Notes: a model not told the origin generated them from the letters alone. 64,000 nucleotides of DNA from Maribacter forsetii DSM 18668 (GCF_000744105.1 NZ_JQLH01000001.1:2170001-2234000); one strand, 5' to 3'. Positions 32,162-41,960 are shown, counted from the stretch's first letter. Translations and numbers: made by a program.

Positions 32162-33433
32162 TTAGTTTTGACTATCAAGTAAATCCATAAGTTCTTCAGC
32201 TGCTACTTTACCTTTTTCTTTTAAAAAGTCTCTTGGAGTATTATCACCCAACTCAAAGACAATGGCAGGCATATTGTGATTTACGTAAAAGTAATTACGT
32301 GATACCATAGTAGGTTTAATAGTTGTAGAAGGCTTTACATTTGTATGTTTCTGAGGTAATCTATTAGTGATGTTATTGATCCAGTCAAAAACAATTTTGC
32401 CTTTTTTACCCGTAATTGTAGAATCGATAGGGTAGTAGATATCGTCCCATGTAGAGTGAAAATCCGCACCGAAGACAAATTTATAACCTTCAGATTCTTT
32501 TTTTACTAAAAAGTCCCTAACACTTCTTGTTTCTGGTTGATTGAAATCTTGCCAATCTCTGTTTAAATCTATTCCGCCTGTATTATGGCGCCAATGACCG
32601 TTATCTACACCATCAGGGTTCATTAATGGCACAACAAATAAATCATAGTTTTCTCTAAATTTTTGAGCTTTTGGTGAGTCTCCGCTTAAAGTTTCAATAA
32701 ATGATTTCATTGCTAGAAATCCGGTAACTTCTGGAGGGTGTTGCCTAGAAATGACCATAACAGCTTTTTTGTGTTCTCCGTCGCTAACTTCCATCAAGTT
32801 CATGGCCCTTTGCTCTCTACTTTTTCCAATTTCATAAGTAGAGATAAAAGGTTTCGTAGCTAAAGAATCTATCCAACTTTTTACTCTTGTAGAGCCGTAT
32901 AGTTCTTGCGCTGTTATGAAAGTAGGCTTTTCGCTAATATCTATTTTTATTTCTACAATCTCTGGTACTGCCTTAATACCGAAATCACCCGTTCCTTTAT
33001 TTATACCTCTGAAATTTGTACTATCTAACGGAGTAAAATTCTCACCATCAGTACTTATTTTAGGGTAATACCTACTTCTAGAGTCTTGGTAAGTCATTTT
33101 AACGGTGATGGTTTTTGGCGTTTTTGACCAAACTTTAAACGCATACCACGGACTTACGTTTACCGGAGTATTTTCAGCGGTTATTAAGGCTGTATAATGA
33201 TTGTTTCCGTCAGCTGTTATTCCGTTCAATCGTCCGCTTTCAAAGTCATTGCTAAAAAATGTAGTTTCATTGTCAAACGTCCATATGCCTTTCCATTGTT
33301 TTTGAACAGGTTTAGATAATGTAGATACAACAGCGCTTTTACCCTGGCCTTGATAACCTTTAGCAACGGTTTTTTGATTTTTACATGCAATTATGAATAT
33401 TATAAGAAGTGCTGTATAAAATACTTTTTTCAT
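32162..33433 (-). CDS. M14 family zinc carboxypeptidase, lipoprotein
   Basis: A 423-residue exported peptidase. The signal peptide ends in the lipobox IFIIAC, so it is lipid-anchored. After a beta-rich N-terminal domain (about residues 30-190), the M14 domain shows the zinc ligands HPPE in ISRQHPPEVTGFLAMK, the third ligand His in GADFHSTWDDIYYPID, the substrate Arg in GGIDLNRDWQDF and the catalytic Glu in AIVFELGDNTP. It probably trims C-terminal residues of peptides or cell-wall peptides in the periplasm or at the outer membrane. The start is the MKKVFYTALL signal peptide. Confidence 0.92.
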   Translation of the reverse strand: MKKVFYTALLIIFIIACKNQKTVAKGYQGQGKSAVVSTLSKPVQKQWKGIWTFDNETTFFSNDFESGRLNGITADGNNHYTALITAENTPVNVSPWYAFKVWSKTPKTITVKMTYQDSRSRYYPKISTDGENFTPLDSTNFRGINKGTGDFGIKAVPEIVEIKIDISEKPTFITAQELYGSTRVKSWIDSLATKPFISTYEIGKSREQRAMNLMEVSDGEHKKAVMVISRQHPPEVTGFLAMKSFIETLSGDSPKAQKFRENYDLFVVPLMNPDGVDNGHWRHNTGGIDLNRDWQDFNQPETRSVRDFLVKKESEGYKFVFGADFHSTWDDIYYPIDSTITGKKGKIVFDWINNITNRLPQKHTNVKPSTTIKPTMVSRNYFYVNHNMPAIVFELGDNTPRDFLKEKGKVAAEELMDLLDSQN

Positions 33434-33527
33434 GTTTAGAATGTCAGTTAGTTTAAGTCCTGGATAGTTTGTATTATAAATCTATCAACTATAAATGAAA
33501 AGTTTCTACGTTCATTGGTAAAATTTA

Positions 33528-33576
33528 TGAAGTATTCCATATTTCTTAATACATGCATTCTTTTATTGAAGTATTC
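33528..33576. repeat. Direct repeat TGAAGTATTC, 39 bp apart
   Basis: TGAAGTATTC occurs at 33528-33537 and 33567-33576 in the gene-free 281-bp gap before the Cys/Met metabolism gene. The stretch otherwise shows only AT-rich DNA. A divergent TACCTTTA box (33687-33694) near the next start is promoter-like. Confidence 0.35.
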
Positions 33577-33714
33577 ATGTGATTGATGTTTTTTGAAAGG
33601 TTCATACTAATTGAAAGACATTAATAGAAATTACTGAATTAGAGTATCTGTAAAGTAGAATAAGATTCATTTACATTCTAATTCCTTACCTTTATTTTCT
33701 ATAATTAATTGCAC

Positions 33715-34866
33715 ATGAATTCGAATAAAAAAGGCTTGAACACCATATGTACCCACGTGGGTGAATTAGAGGATAAACAACACAAAGGAGCAGTATCTCC
33801 TTTATATATGAGTACATCTTATGCTTATGAAGATGTTGATGTAAAGCGTTACCCAAGATATTTTAATACGCCTAACCAAGAAGGACTTTGTAAAAAAGTA
33901 GCGGCTTTAGAGCACGCAGAATCGGCTCTTATTTTCGGTAGTGGAATGGCAGCTGTAAGTACGGCTTTATTAGCATTCTTAAATGCGGGTGACCACGTAG
34001 TTTTACAACAGACCCTGTATGGTGGAACATATAATTTAGTGAATGAAGAGTTTTCTAAATACGGAATTGAGTATTCATTTACCGAAGGTTGGCAGGCAGA
34101 TGCTTTTGAGGCTCAAATTAAAGAGAATACAAAGGTTATTTATATAGAGACGCCATCTAACCCTTTACTTACAATTACAGATTTAGAAGCTGTTGCTACC
34201 ATAGCAAAAAAGCACGGTATTATAACTTTAATAGATAATACATTCGCTAGCCCTGTCAATCAAAACCCTATAGATTTTGGTATTGATGTAGTTATACATA
34301 GTGCAACGAAATATATGGGTGGTCATTCTGATATTTGTGCTGGTGCTGTTGCTTCGACTACTGAAAATATGGAGCGTATATTTCATCTAGCTAAAAATTT
34401 TGGTGGTAGTTTAAGTGATTATACTGTCTGGTTATTAGAGAGAAGTATGAAAACCATGGGAATTCGTGTTAGGGCGCAAAATGAGAATGCTTTGGCAATG
34501 GCTCACTTTCTTAATGATTTAGCTGACATAGAAAAAGTGTATTACCCTGGCTTACCATCGCACCCTGACCATGATGTAGCCAAAAAACAAATGAGAGGTT
34601 TTGGAGGAATGTTATCTTTTGAATTGAATTCCAATTTAAATTCCTCTCAATTTCAGAAAGCCTTGAAATTGATAAAACCATCAATGAGCTTGGCAGGTGT
34701 AGAGAGCACTGTTCTTTCGCCTACACAAACATCACATGCTTTAATGAGTGCAGAAGTTAGGACAGAGCAAGGTATAGCAGACGGATTAATTCGTTTTTCG
34801 TTAGGAATTGAAGAAATAGCAGACCTAAAGGATGATATTCAACAGGCTTTGAAATCGATTCAATAA
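33715..34866 (+). CDS. Cys/Met metabolism PLP-dependent enzyme (cystathionine lyase/methionine gamma-lyase family)
   Basis: A 383-residue enzyme of the gamma-family of PLP enzymes. Evidence includes SPLYMSTSYAYEDV, the PLP-phosphate region IFGSGMAAVSTALLAFLNAG, YIETPSNPLLTITDLEA and the PLP-lysine motif VIHSATKYMGGHSDICAGAV. This family breaks or makes cystathionine, or cleaves methionine or homocysteine, and the exact reaction cannot be told by eye. The start is the ATG at 33715 rather than the TTG at 33709. bshB1 starts 31 bp downstream, so they may form an operon, with this enzyme helping to supply cysteine for bacillithiol (inference). Confidence 0.92.
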   Translation: MNSNKKGLNTICTHVGELEDKQHKGAVSPLYMSTSYAYEDVDVKRYPRYFNTPNQEGLCKKVAALEHAESALIFGSGMAAVSTALLAFLNAGDHVVLQQTLYGGTYNLVNEEFSKYGIEYSFTEGWQADAFEAQIKENTKVIYIETPSNPLLTITDLEAVATIAKKHGIITLIDNTFASPVNQNPIDFGIDVVIHSATKYMGGHSDICAGAVASTTENMERIFHLAKNFGGSLSDYTVWLLERSMKTMGIRVRAQNENALAMAHFLNDLADIEKVYYPGLPSHPDHDVAKKQMRGFGGMLSFELNSNLNSSQFQKALKLIKPSMSLAGVESTVLSPTQTSHALMSAEVRTEQGIADGLIRFSLGIEEIADLKDDIQQALKSIQ

Positions 34867-34897
34867 ATTATAATCTACATTACATAGAAAATAGAAC

Positions 34898-35614
34898 ATG
34901 AAGTTGGATATTTTAGTATTTGGAGCGCATCCTGACGATGCAGAACTAGGGGCAGGTGGTACTATTGCCAAAGAGATAGCCTTAGGTAAAAAAGTAGGTA
35001 TCGTAGATTTAACCCGTGGAGAGTTGGGTACAAGAGGTTCAGCAGAAATACGTGACAGGGAATCAGCTGCTGCAGGAAAACTCTTAGGTGTAGCGGTTCG
35101 AGAAAATTTAAGGTTTAGAGATGGTTTCTTTATTAATGATGAGTCACATCAAATAGAAATTATTAAAATGATCCGTAAATACAGACCAAATACGGTTTTA
35201 TGTAACGCTATTGACGATCGCCATATAGACCACGGTAAAGGAAGTAAATTGGTCAGTGATGCGTGTTTTTTAAGTGGTTTAAGACGTATTGAAACTAAAA
35301 TAGGCGAGGAGAACCAACAAGAGTGGAGGCCTAAACTCGTTTATCATTATATACAGTGGAAAAATATTACTCCTGATTTTGTTGTTGATATCAGTGACTA
35401 TATAGAAGCTAAAACAGCATCTATTCTAGCATATACTTCTCAATTTCATGACCCTAGTAGTAACGAGCCTGAAACTCCTATTAGCAGCAAGACTTTTATA
35501 GAAAGTGTACATTACAGAGCTAAAGATCTGGGTAGATTGGTAGGTGTGGAATATGCCGAAGGTTTTACGGTTGAAAGAATGGTTGCGGTAGATTCACTAG
35601 ACCATTTAATTTAA
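34898..35614 (+). CDS. bshB1: Bacillithiol biosynthesis deacetylase BshB1
   Basis: A 238-residue zinc deacetylase that removes acetyl from GlcNAc-malate on the way to bacillithiol. The Zn motif is ILVFGAHPDDAELGAGGTIA (residues 5-24), then GELGTRGSAEIRDRESAAAG and NAIDDRHIDHGKGSKLV with the third His. The pattern DVSDYIE-type text appears as VVDISDYIEAKTASILAYTSQ. Other bsh genes (bshA, bshC) are not in the window. It is downstream of a Cys/Met-metabolism PLP enzyme on the same strand. Its stop codon overlaps that of the convergent histidine kinase. Confidence 0.93.
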   Translation: MKLDILVFGAHPDDAELGAGGTIAKEIALGKKVGIVDLTRGELGTRGSAEIRDRESAAAGKLLGVAVRENLRFRDGFFINDESHQIEIIKMIRKYRPNTVLCNAIDDRHIDHGKGSKLVSDACFLSGLRRIETKIGEENQQEWRPKLVYHYIQWKNITPDFVVDISDYIEAKTASILAYTSQFHDPSSNEPETPISSKTFIESVHYRAKDLGRLVGVEYAEGFTVERMVAVDSLDHLI

Positions 35615-37707
35615 GCAGATTCTTTGTATTGTTTTTGCAACCTTGGTATGGTAAAGTAAAAGCTAGAGCCTTTACCTAAAGCGCTATGCACCCATATTTT
35701 ACCATTGTTTTTCTCTACCATTTCTTTACATAAAGACAGCCCTAGTCCAGTACCTTTTTCATTATTGGTGCCGTAGGTGGTATGGTTAGAATCTTTTTCA
35801 AATAATTTGCTAATAATATCTTCAGTCATGCCCATGCCATTATCCTTCACGTATATCTCGCAAGTTTTAATTTTTTGAATGGCACCAATAACGATTTGAC
35901 CGTTATTTGGGGTGAATTTTAGAGCATTACTTAAAAGATTTCGTATGATAATATCTATTTGGTTTGGATCTGACCAAATTTGGCAATTAGGCTCAATTCT
36001 ATTAACAAGCGAAATTGACTTTGCTTCGGCAATTTCTGATAATAATGCAATGTTTTCTTCAACTATACAATCTAAATTAGTAACCGAATGCTTAGTAATA
36101 GATCCATTCATTTGCGTTTGCCCCCATGAGAGTAAGTTGTTGAGGGTAAATGATATAGTATCGATATCAACTTTTAGTTTAGGAACAAAATTCAAGAATT
36201 CATCCTTGGTCATTTCTCCTTCTTTGAATAGTTTTAAAAGACCTTGAAATGCTCCTATGGGTCCTCTTAAATCATGCCCGATAATGGAGAAAAGTTTGTT
36301 CTTGGTTTGATTTAATTCGTTTAAATAAGCTTGTTTTTCTTCTAAATCGGTTTTTTTATTTCTAAGCTCCAAGTTTAGTTTTTTCTGTTCTTGTTCATTT
36401 CTATGGATTAGGAATGTAATAATGGCAAAAATGAATAAGATTACAATAAAAACATAAATGTATATTTTTTGCTCTGCCAGAGCTTTCTCATTATCTAGAA
36501 TCAACTGTTGTTTTTGTTGATCGTATGCAACTCTAGTTTTAAGCATGTTTAATGCTTTTTCATTATTGGTTGCAGAAAGTGATTCATAAGTTGCTTGGTA
36601 AATCTCATGATACCATAAAGACTTTTCAAAGTCTTTTTTATTTTTAAAAATTTTAGATAGTTTGTGGGTACTATTTTTAATACCTGATCTTAAGCCTATT
36701 TTTTTAGACAGATCAAATGCATCTGTGGCATATACTTCAGCGATGCTGTCGTTTTCAAGATTTAAGTAAGCCTCGGTCATTCCGTTTAACAAATCTATTT
36801 TACCACGATCATCTTCAATTTCTTGATGCAATAATTCACTTTGTTTATACCAATAAAGAGCCCAGGTATTTTTGTTTTTTTTAAGATAGATTTTACCTTT
36901 TATTTCATAACAATAAGCAAGCCATTCTAGAATTCTTTCCTTTTCAAATGTGGCAATACTTATATTAATATTATACATGGCATAGTCTAACTCGTTCATG
37001 TCTGCATATGTAGAAGCTATATTACTGAGGGTTTCAGCTAAAAATACCGGATTACCTATCTCTTCATGAATACTTTTAGATTTTTGTAAAAAAACCATTG
37101 CTTGCTCATAATCTTTTTGTTCAAGATAGAGATGAGCAATATTGTCGTTTACTATTGATATAATATTCTTAAAATCATGTTGTTCTGCAATTTCAATAGT
37201 TGCTAAATACCATTTAAGGGCATTTGAATATTCGCCTTTATAACCATATTCCTTAGCTAAATCGTTTAAAGTTCTAGCTTTTAAGAAATGGCTTTCATGG
37301 CTGTTGGCAAGGTTATATGCTTTTGTAAAATATTCAATTGCTTGGTCTATTTTTCCCTTATCAGAATAATACCCACCTAAAGCATGGTAAGAATTGATCT
37401 CTCCATTTATGAATTTTGCTTTTTTACTTAGGTCAAGACTCTTTTTGCCTAAAATCCATAAACTATCTAAATTGTGATAACGGTATTCTTTGGCTAAGGC
37501 TAATAAGTTATTTATGTAAAGAGTGTCTTTGTTGCTAAAATTCTCAGACTTTTTAATTTGTTCAATCTCACTTATTAAAGTGTCCCTATTAGAATCTTGA
37601 GCTTTTGCAGAAATTATATAGAAACTAAAAAACAAGCATAGAAGCACGCAACCTCTCATAAGGTTATCTGGTTTATGTTGTTTTAAAAATCTAGTATTCA
37701 TAGACAT
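35611..37707 (-). CDS. Tetratricopeptide-repeat sensor histidine kinase 1
   Basis: A 698-residue kinase. A signal sequence (GCVLLCLFFSFYIISAKAQ) leads into about 350 residues of TPR helices in the periplasm (HALGGYYSDKGKIDQAIEYF, LYLEQKDYEQAMVFLQKS). A membrane helix lies near residues 410-435. The cytoplasmic part has the H-box FSIIGHDLRGPIGAFQGL, N-box NLLSNALKFTPNNG and G-boxes DNGMGM and GTGLGLSL, so the kinase is intact. There is no response regulator in the window. A Met cluster offers starts at 37707, 37701 and 37659; I use the longest. It is a paralogue of the kinase just upstream. Confidence 0.9.
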   Translation of the reverse strand: MSMNTRFLKQHKPDNLMRGCVLLCLFFSFYIISAKAQDSNRDTLISEIEQIKKSENFSNKDTLYINNLLALAKEYRYHNLDSLWILGKKSLDLSKKAKFINGEINSYHALGGYYSDKGKIDQAIEYFTKAYNLANSHESHFLKARTLNDLAKEYGYKGEYSNALKWYLATIEIAEQHDFKNIISIVNDNIAHLYLEQKDYEQAMVFLQKSKSIHEEIGNPVFLAETLSNIASTYADMNELDYAMYNINISIATFEKERILEWLAYCYEIKGKIYLKKNKNTWALYWYKQSELLHQEIEDDRGKIDLLNGMTEAYLNLENDSIAEVYATDAFDLSKKIGLRSGIKNSTHKLSKIFKNKKDFEKSLWYHEIYQATYESLSATNNEKALNMLKTRVAYDQQKQQLILDNEKALAEQKIYIYVFIVILFIFAIITFLIHRNEQEQKKLNLELRNKKTDLEEKQAYLNELNQTKNKLFSIIGHDLRGPIGAFQGLLKLFKEGEMTKDEFLNFVPKLKVDIDTISFTLNNLLSWGQTQMNGSITKHSVTNLDCIVEENIALLSEIAEAKSISLVNRIEPNCQIWSDPNQIDIIIRNLLSNALKFTPNNGQIVIGAIQKIKTCEIYVKDNGMGMTEDIISKLFEKDSNHTTYGTNNEKGTGLGLSLCKEMVEKNNGKIWVHSALGKGSSFYFTIPRLQKQYKESA

Positions 37708-37911
37708 CGCTCAATTATGCGATTCTAAAATTAACCTAGAAGAATAGGTATATGTAATAAATGTTGTGAAATGCGCTTTATTGTGTGTTTTAACGTTCTA
37801 AATATGTAGTTCGTCGATGATTTGGCTATTTTAAGAGTAATTATTAATCTAATAATAATGACATGTTTCTAAATCTTTAAAAAAAAATTAAGTAAAGATA
37901 GTATGCTACTT

Positions 37912-39960
37912 TTATACGATGTCAACAGGTAATTCAATGATGAATTGACTTCCTTTGTTTGGTTGGCTTTTAACCATAATATTTCCGTTATTATTTATTA
38001 CCATAGCTCTTACGAGTCTTAATCCTAAACCAGTTCCTTTCTCTAAATTGGTACCGTAATTGCTGAAACTTTCTGTATTACTAAATAGTTTTGAAACATC
38101 TGCTTCTGTCATGCCAACACCGGTATCTGACACTTGAATGACTAAGTATTTATTTTTAATCTCAGTTGAAATAGATATCATACCTTTATTTGGAGTGAAT
38201 TTAATGGCATTGTTAATTAGATTTCTGAATATAATATTGAATTGCTGTAAGTCTGCAAAAACCTTGTCATTTGCCGCAACTTGATTATTTATAACTATTG
38301 ATTTTTTGTTAATTTCATTACGATATAACTGTAATATAATATCTAGTTCGTTTTTTACAGAAATACTTTTGATATTCACAGTGCTACCTTGCATTTGTGT
38401 TTTTCCCCAATGTAAAAGATTGTCCATTGTAAATTGTACTTGCTCAATATCTTCTTTCAGTTGTGGTGCAAATTTTTCAAAGTAATCTTTACCCTCTTGG
38501 TCTTCTAAGTAAAGGGTTAATATTTCGTTTAATGAGATTATGGGGCCTCTTAAATCATGTCCAACAACAGAAAACAACCTATCTTGATTTGCATTTATTT
38601 GAGTAAGCTTAATTTGATTTTCGTTTAATATCTCTGTTTGATTTGCCAGTTTTTTGTTTAGAATTTTTTCTCTTTTATTAGCTCTCAAAATTAGAAATAC
38701 AATAACCATTAAAGTAAATAGACCTATTAGTGACCATTTAACATATTTACGTTGCTCATTTAAGGCCAATTCATTTTGTGCTTTTAAATCTTCCTTTTCT
38801 TTTTCAAAATTTAATTTTGCGTTAAGCATAGTTAAATTTCGTCTATTATTTTTCTTAAAAATGTCGTTAGAAAGTTTTTCGGTTAATTCAAGATATTTTA
38901 AAGATTCGGCTATGTTACCTTGTCTTTTGTTAATTTCATATAGCGTTCTATATGCTCCTTCTAGACCTTTTTCATAATCAGAAGATATAAAAAGAGGTAT
39001 GCTTTCACCTATACTCGCCTTGGCTTTTACTAAATTATTTAAACCTAAATAAGATTTTCCGAGACCATATTTTACTTCAGCCTTTGCTTTTACATCATTA
39101 AATTCATCATGCATATCTAAGGATATCTGATAATTTACTAAAGCATTATTAAAATCATTTAATTTTAAATAATATAACCCTAATGTAGAGTAGGTCCATG
39201 CTAACCATGTCTTCTGCTTATTTTTTTCAAACAGTGCGAATGTTTCGTCTAATTCAATCTTTGCTTGGTCTAAATTTCCTAACTCAATATTTAAAAATGC
39301 CATATTACTTAGCATCATAGCTTCTTTAGTAGGGTCTTTTAAATTTTTAACGTATTTAAATGCAACAGCATAATATTTCAAAGCCTCCTCATTATCATTT
39401 AGGCGACTGAAAATTGTGCCTAAATTCATGTTCATTCGAAATAAATGAAATTGATCGTTTGTTTTTTCTGCTATAGCAAGCGTATGTAAGAATTGAGTAT
39501 ACGTGGAAGGGTAGTCATTTTTAAAATAATATCCTTGTCCAAGAATATTATATATCTTCATTTCTGTTTTTGGGTACTTTTTTAAATCAGGATTTTTTAT
39601 GGTCTCTAAACTGAAATCAATTGACTTGTTTGTTTGTCCAGTATAGAGGTATATCGTGGCAAGATTTGCCAATGCTTCAAGCTCACCATGTGTGTAATTG
39701 TTTTTCTTACTCAATTCAAGTGCTCGTTCTGCATTTATTAGAGAGGAGTCTTGCTCAATTAGTCTTTGATAATAAGAAAGCTGGTTTATGTTGTCAATAA
39801 AATTAGGTGAGTTTTCAGAAAAATCAAGAGTATTAACTAATTTCGAAATTTTTTCATGATAATAATTAATACTGTCCTTCTGGGCTACGGCAGTAAAATT
39901 GTTAATACAAATTAAAGCGAAGAGTAAAAAAATATGCTTATAATTTGATATAGAATGCAT
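37912..39960 (-). CDS. Tetratricopeptide-repeat sensor histidine kinase 2
   Basis: A 682-residue paralogue of the neighbouring kinase with the same layout: signal peptide (HIFLLFALICINNFTAVAQ), periplasmic TPR repeats (LATIYLYTGQTNKSIDFSLE, LGNLDQAKIELDETFALFEK), one membrane helix near residue 415 (KWSLIGLFTLMVIVFLIL) and the kinase core: H-box FSVVGHDLRGPIISLNEIL, N-box NLINNAIKFTPNKG, G-boxes DTGVGM and GTGLGLRL. The start is the ATG at 39960; the earlier in-frame codons add seven residues before the signal peptide. There is a 204-bp gap to kinase 1 and no response regulator nearby. The tandem arrangement suggests duplication. Confidence 0.9.
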   Translation of the reverse strand: MHSISNYKHIFLLFALICINNFTAVAQKDSINYYHEKISKLVNTLDFSENSPNFIDNINQLSYYQRLIEQDSSLINAERALELSKKNNYTHGELEALANLATIYLYTGQTNKSIDFSLETIKNPDLKKYPKTEMKIYNILGQGYYFKNDYPSTYTQFLHTLAIAEKTNDQFHLFRMNMNLGTIFSRLNDNEEALKYYAVAFKYVKNLKDPTKEAMMLSNMAFLNIELGNLDQAKIELDETFALFEKNKQKTWLAWTYSTLGLYYLKLNDFNNALVNYQISLDMHDEFNDVKAKAEVKYGLGKSYLGLNNLVKAKASIGESIPLFISSDYEKGLEGAYRTLYEINKRQGNIAESLKYLELTEKLSNDIFKKNNRRNLTMLNAKLNFEKEKEDLKAQNELALNEQRKYVKWSLIGLFTLMVIVFLILRANKREKILNKKLANQTEILNENQIKLTQINANQDRLFSVVGHDLRGPIISLNEILTLYLEDQEGKDYFEKFAPQLKEDIEQVQFTMDNLLHWGKTQMQGSTVNIKSISVKNELDIILQLYRNEINKKSIVINNQVAANDKVFADLQQFNIIFRNLINNAIKFTPNKGMISISTEIKNKYLVIQVSDTGVGMTEADVSKLFSNTESFSNYGTNLEKGTGLGLRLVRAMVINNNGNIMVKSQPNKGSQFIIELPVDIV

Positions 39961-40070
39961 TAAATAGAAGGTGTGAAACAAGTAGGTTGTGATATTTAGA
40001 ACTTAAAGTTAAAAATAAATTAATAGAACGTTTCTTAAAAGTAAATATTTTTTCAAAATTTAATTTATTA

Positions 40071-40102
40071 TTTGCTAGAACTGTTTAAAAAAATTATCTT
40101 TG
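40071..40102 (+). promoter_or_regulatory. Consensus promoter of tRNA-His
   Basis: TTTG (40071-40074), a 20-nt spacer and TATCTTTG (40095-40102) match the Bacteroidota consensus fully. The tRNA starts 16 nt after the box. Confidence 0.85.
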
Positions 40103-40117
40103 CACTCGCTTACAAAT

Positions 40118-40192
40118 GGTGGTTGTAGCTCAGCTGGTTAGAGCATCGGTTTGTGGTACCGAGGGTCGCCGGTTCGAACCCGGTCTTCCACC
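40118..40192 (+). tRNA. tRNA-His (anticodon GTG), with encoded G-1
   Basis: A 75-nt cloverleaf with GTG anticodon in a perfect five-base stem and a TTCGAAC T-loop. The 5' G (40118) is encoded and pairs with C73, the histidine identity pair G-1:C73. The acceptor stem is irregular: after G1-C72, U2-A71, G3-C70 and G4-C69 come U5-U68 and U6-U67 mismatches, then G7-C66. CCA is not encoded. Confidence 0.95.
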
Positions 40193-40203
40193 CTAAAGCA
40201 GAT

Positions 40204-40236
40204 AAAAAGTCTTGGATTTATTTCCAAGACTTTTTT
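40204..40236 (+). terminator. Terminator of tRNA-His
   Basis: AAAAGTCTTGGA (40205-40216) pairs with TCCAAGACTTTT (40223-40234) and is followed by two more T. It lies 12 nt after the tRNA. Confidence 0.92.
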
Positions 40237-40270
40237 GTTTTATAGTATTGATTATCAACTTAAAAAGCAT

Positions 40271-40302
40271 AAAAAAGGCCTAGTAATTTCTACTAGGCCT
40301 TT
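40271..40302 (-). terminator. Terminator of the M28 peptidase gene
   Basis: AAAGGCCTAGTA (40274-40285) pairs with TACTAGGCCTTT (40291-40302). The minus strand continues with T6. It starts 22 bp after the peptidase stop codon. Confidence 0.9.
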
Positions 40303-40323
40303 CAAATTTTAATTACGTTGGTC

Positions 40324-41874
40324 TTAATCTACTTTTAGTTTTTGCGCTCTATTGGCAATTTCCCAAGCGGTGTAAAAAACCAACCTGCTTCTATTTTCTA
40401 GTAAATCATAATTTATTTTATCTGGTGTGTCACTTGGCTTGTGGTAATCTGCATGTGTACCGTTAAAGTAAAATATAATCGGAATATTGTTTTTAGCAAA
40501 GTTATAATGGTCACTTCTATAGTAAAAACGATTAGGGTCATTTTCATCGTTATACGTATAATCAAGTTCTATATTCATGAACTTTTTATTCACTTCTTCA
40601 GATAGGTTATGTAACTCTAAACTTAACTTATCAGAGCCTATTAAATAGATGTAATTACGGTCTCCTTCACGCTTAGGATCAATTCTACCGATCATATCAA
40701 TATTTAAATTGGCAACGGTATTTGCAAGCGGAACAATTGGGTCTACATCCGAATAATATTGCGAACCTAATAATCCTTTTTCCTCACCTGTAACATGTAA
40801 GAATAGAATTGATCTTTTTGGTCCCACGCCTTTATCCGCGGCTTTCTTAAAAGCTTCTGCAATTTCTAAAAGAGCAACGGTACCAGATCCATCATCATCT
40901 GCACCATTATTGATTTCTCCGTCACCGGTAATACCAATATGATCTAGGTGAGATGAAATTACCAAATACTCATCTGGTTTTTCTGAACCTTTAATCATCG
41001 CTGCTACATTTTCAGATCCTATTTTATCATTAGAACTTTCAAAATTTAAATCAAGCTTTTTAGAAAGTACTTTAGTTTCACTATCAGTTTCTATATTTGA
41101 AAGCAAACTTTTAGCAAGCTCCTGATCAATAAACAAACTATAGAATTCAGGTGCGTTATTATCAACGACTTCCATTCTGCCACTGTTGTTTTGTTTCATA
41201 GATTCAAATCTGCGTTTAAATCTGCTAAAATTATCAGTATCATAATATAATACTCCAATAGCACCCTTGTCAACTGCGATCTGTATTCTCTTTGTGATTG
41301 ATTCTGACATGTTACTCCATATCGAAGCTTCAGTGGTTCCAGAGATGGTAAAATTCCCATCTGCATTTTTAGGCTCGCGAGATTTTAATAAAACGATTTT
41401 TCCACTAACATCTGTATCATTGTAACTAGAGTAGGTTTCATCTTCAATGCCATAACCAACATACACTATTTCATCTGCAATGGTATTTGCAGCGGTAAAA
41501 GTCAAAACATGCTCACCAATTGGAAAATCTGTTCCGTTGACGCTAAGTTTTCCTTCAGGAAGTTTACTGATTTCTAGTGGTACTTCTTGAAAATAGTTCC
41601 CATCTGTTTTAGCAGCAGGAATACCTAATTTCTCATATTCAGCTTTTATGTACTCAATTGCTTTTTTCTGACCTGGTTGTCCGGTTTCTCTACCTTCAAA
41701 CTCATCTGACGCGTAAATGTACAGATGGTCTTTTAATTCTGCTTCTGTAATAGATTCTGCAAACGTAATTTCTGATGCTGCCGTTGACGCTTCCGTAGCG
41801 ACATCTTTAACGGTTTTTTGAGAAGAGTTACATGAAATGGCCGTAGCGACCAATAGGAATAGTGTTTTTTTCAT
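40324..41874 (-). CDS. M28 family zinc aminopeptidase, lipoprotein
   Basis: A 516-residue exported aminopeptidase. The start at 41874 yields the signal peptide MKKTLFLLVATAISCNSSQK with lipobox ATAISC; an earlier in-frame ATG adds eight residues. A PA-type insert occurs around residues 130-270. The peptidase core holds the co-catalytic zinc ligands: His/Asp in SSHLDHIGITGDGE and NNGADDDGSG, the catalytic Glu pair in HVTGEEKGLLGS, the next Asp in LNIDMIGRID, and the last His in GTHADYHKPSDTP. It probably degrades peptides at the cell envelope. A terminator follows. Confidence 0.93.
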   Translation of the reverse strand: MKKTLFLLVATAISCNSSQKTVKDVATEASTAASEITFAESITEAELKDHLYIYASDEFEGRETGQPGQKKAIEYIKAEYEKLGIPAAKTDGNYFQEVPLEISKLPEGKLSVNGTDFPIGEHVLTFTAANTIADEIVYVGYGIEDETYSSYNDTDVSGKIVLLKSREPKNADGNFTISGTTEASIWSNMSESITKRIQIAVDKGAIGVLYYDTDNFSRFKRRFESMKQNNSGRMEVVDNNAPEFYSLFIDQELAKSLLSNIETDSETKVLSKKLDLNFESSNDKIGSENVAAMIKGSEKPDEYLVISSHLDHIGITGDGEINNGADDDGSGTVALLEIAEAFKKAADKGVGPKRSILFLHVTGEEKGLLGSQYYSDVDPIVPLANTVANLNIDMIGRIDPKREGDRNYIYLIGSDKLSLELHNLSEEVNKKFMNIELDYTYNDENDPNRFYYRSDHYNFAKNNIPIIFYFNGTHADYHKPSDTPDKINYDLLENRSRLVFYTAWEIANRAQKLKVD

Positions 41875-41960
41875 TTTATAGTAATCAAATTTTTTCAAAA
41901 ATAATCAAATCTTAGCTAGTATGAATAGCTAGGATATACATTCAAATACTTTGGTATATC

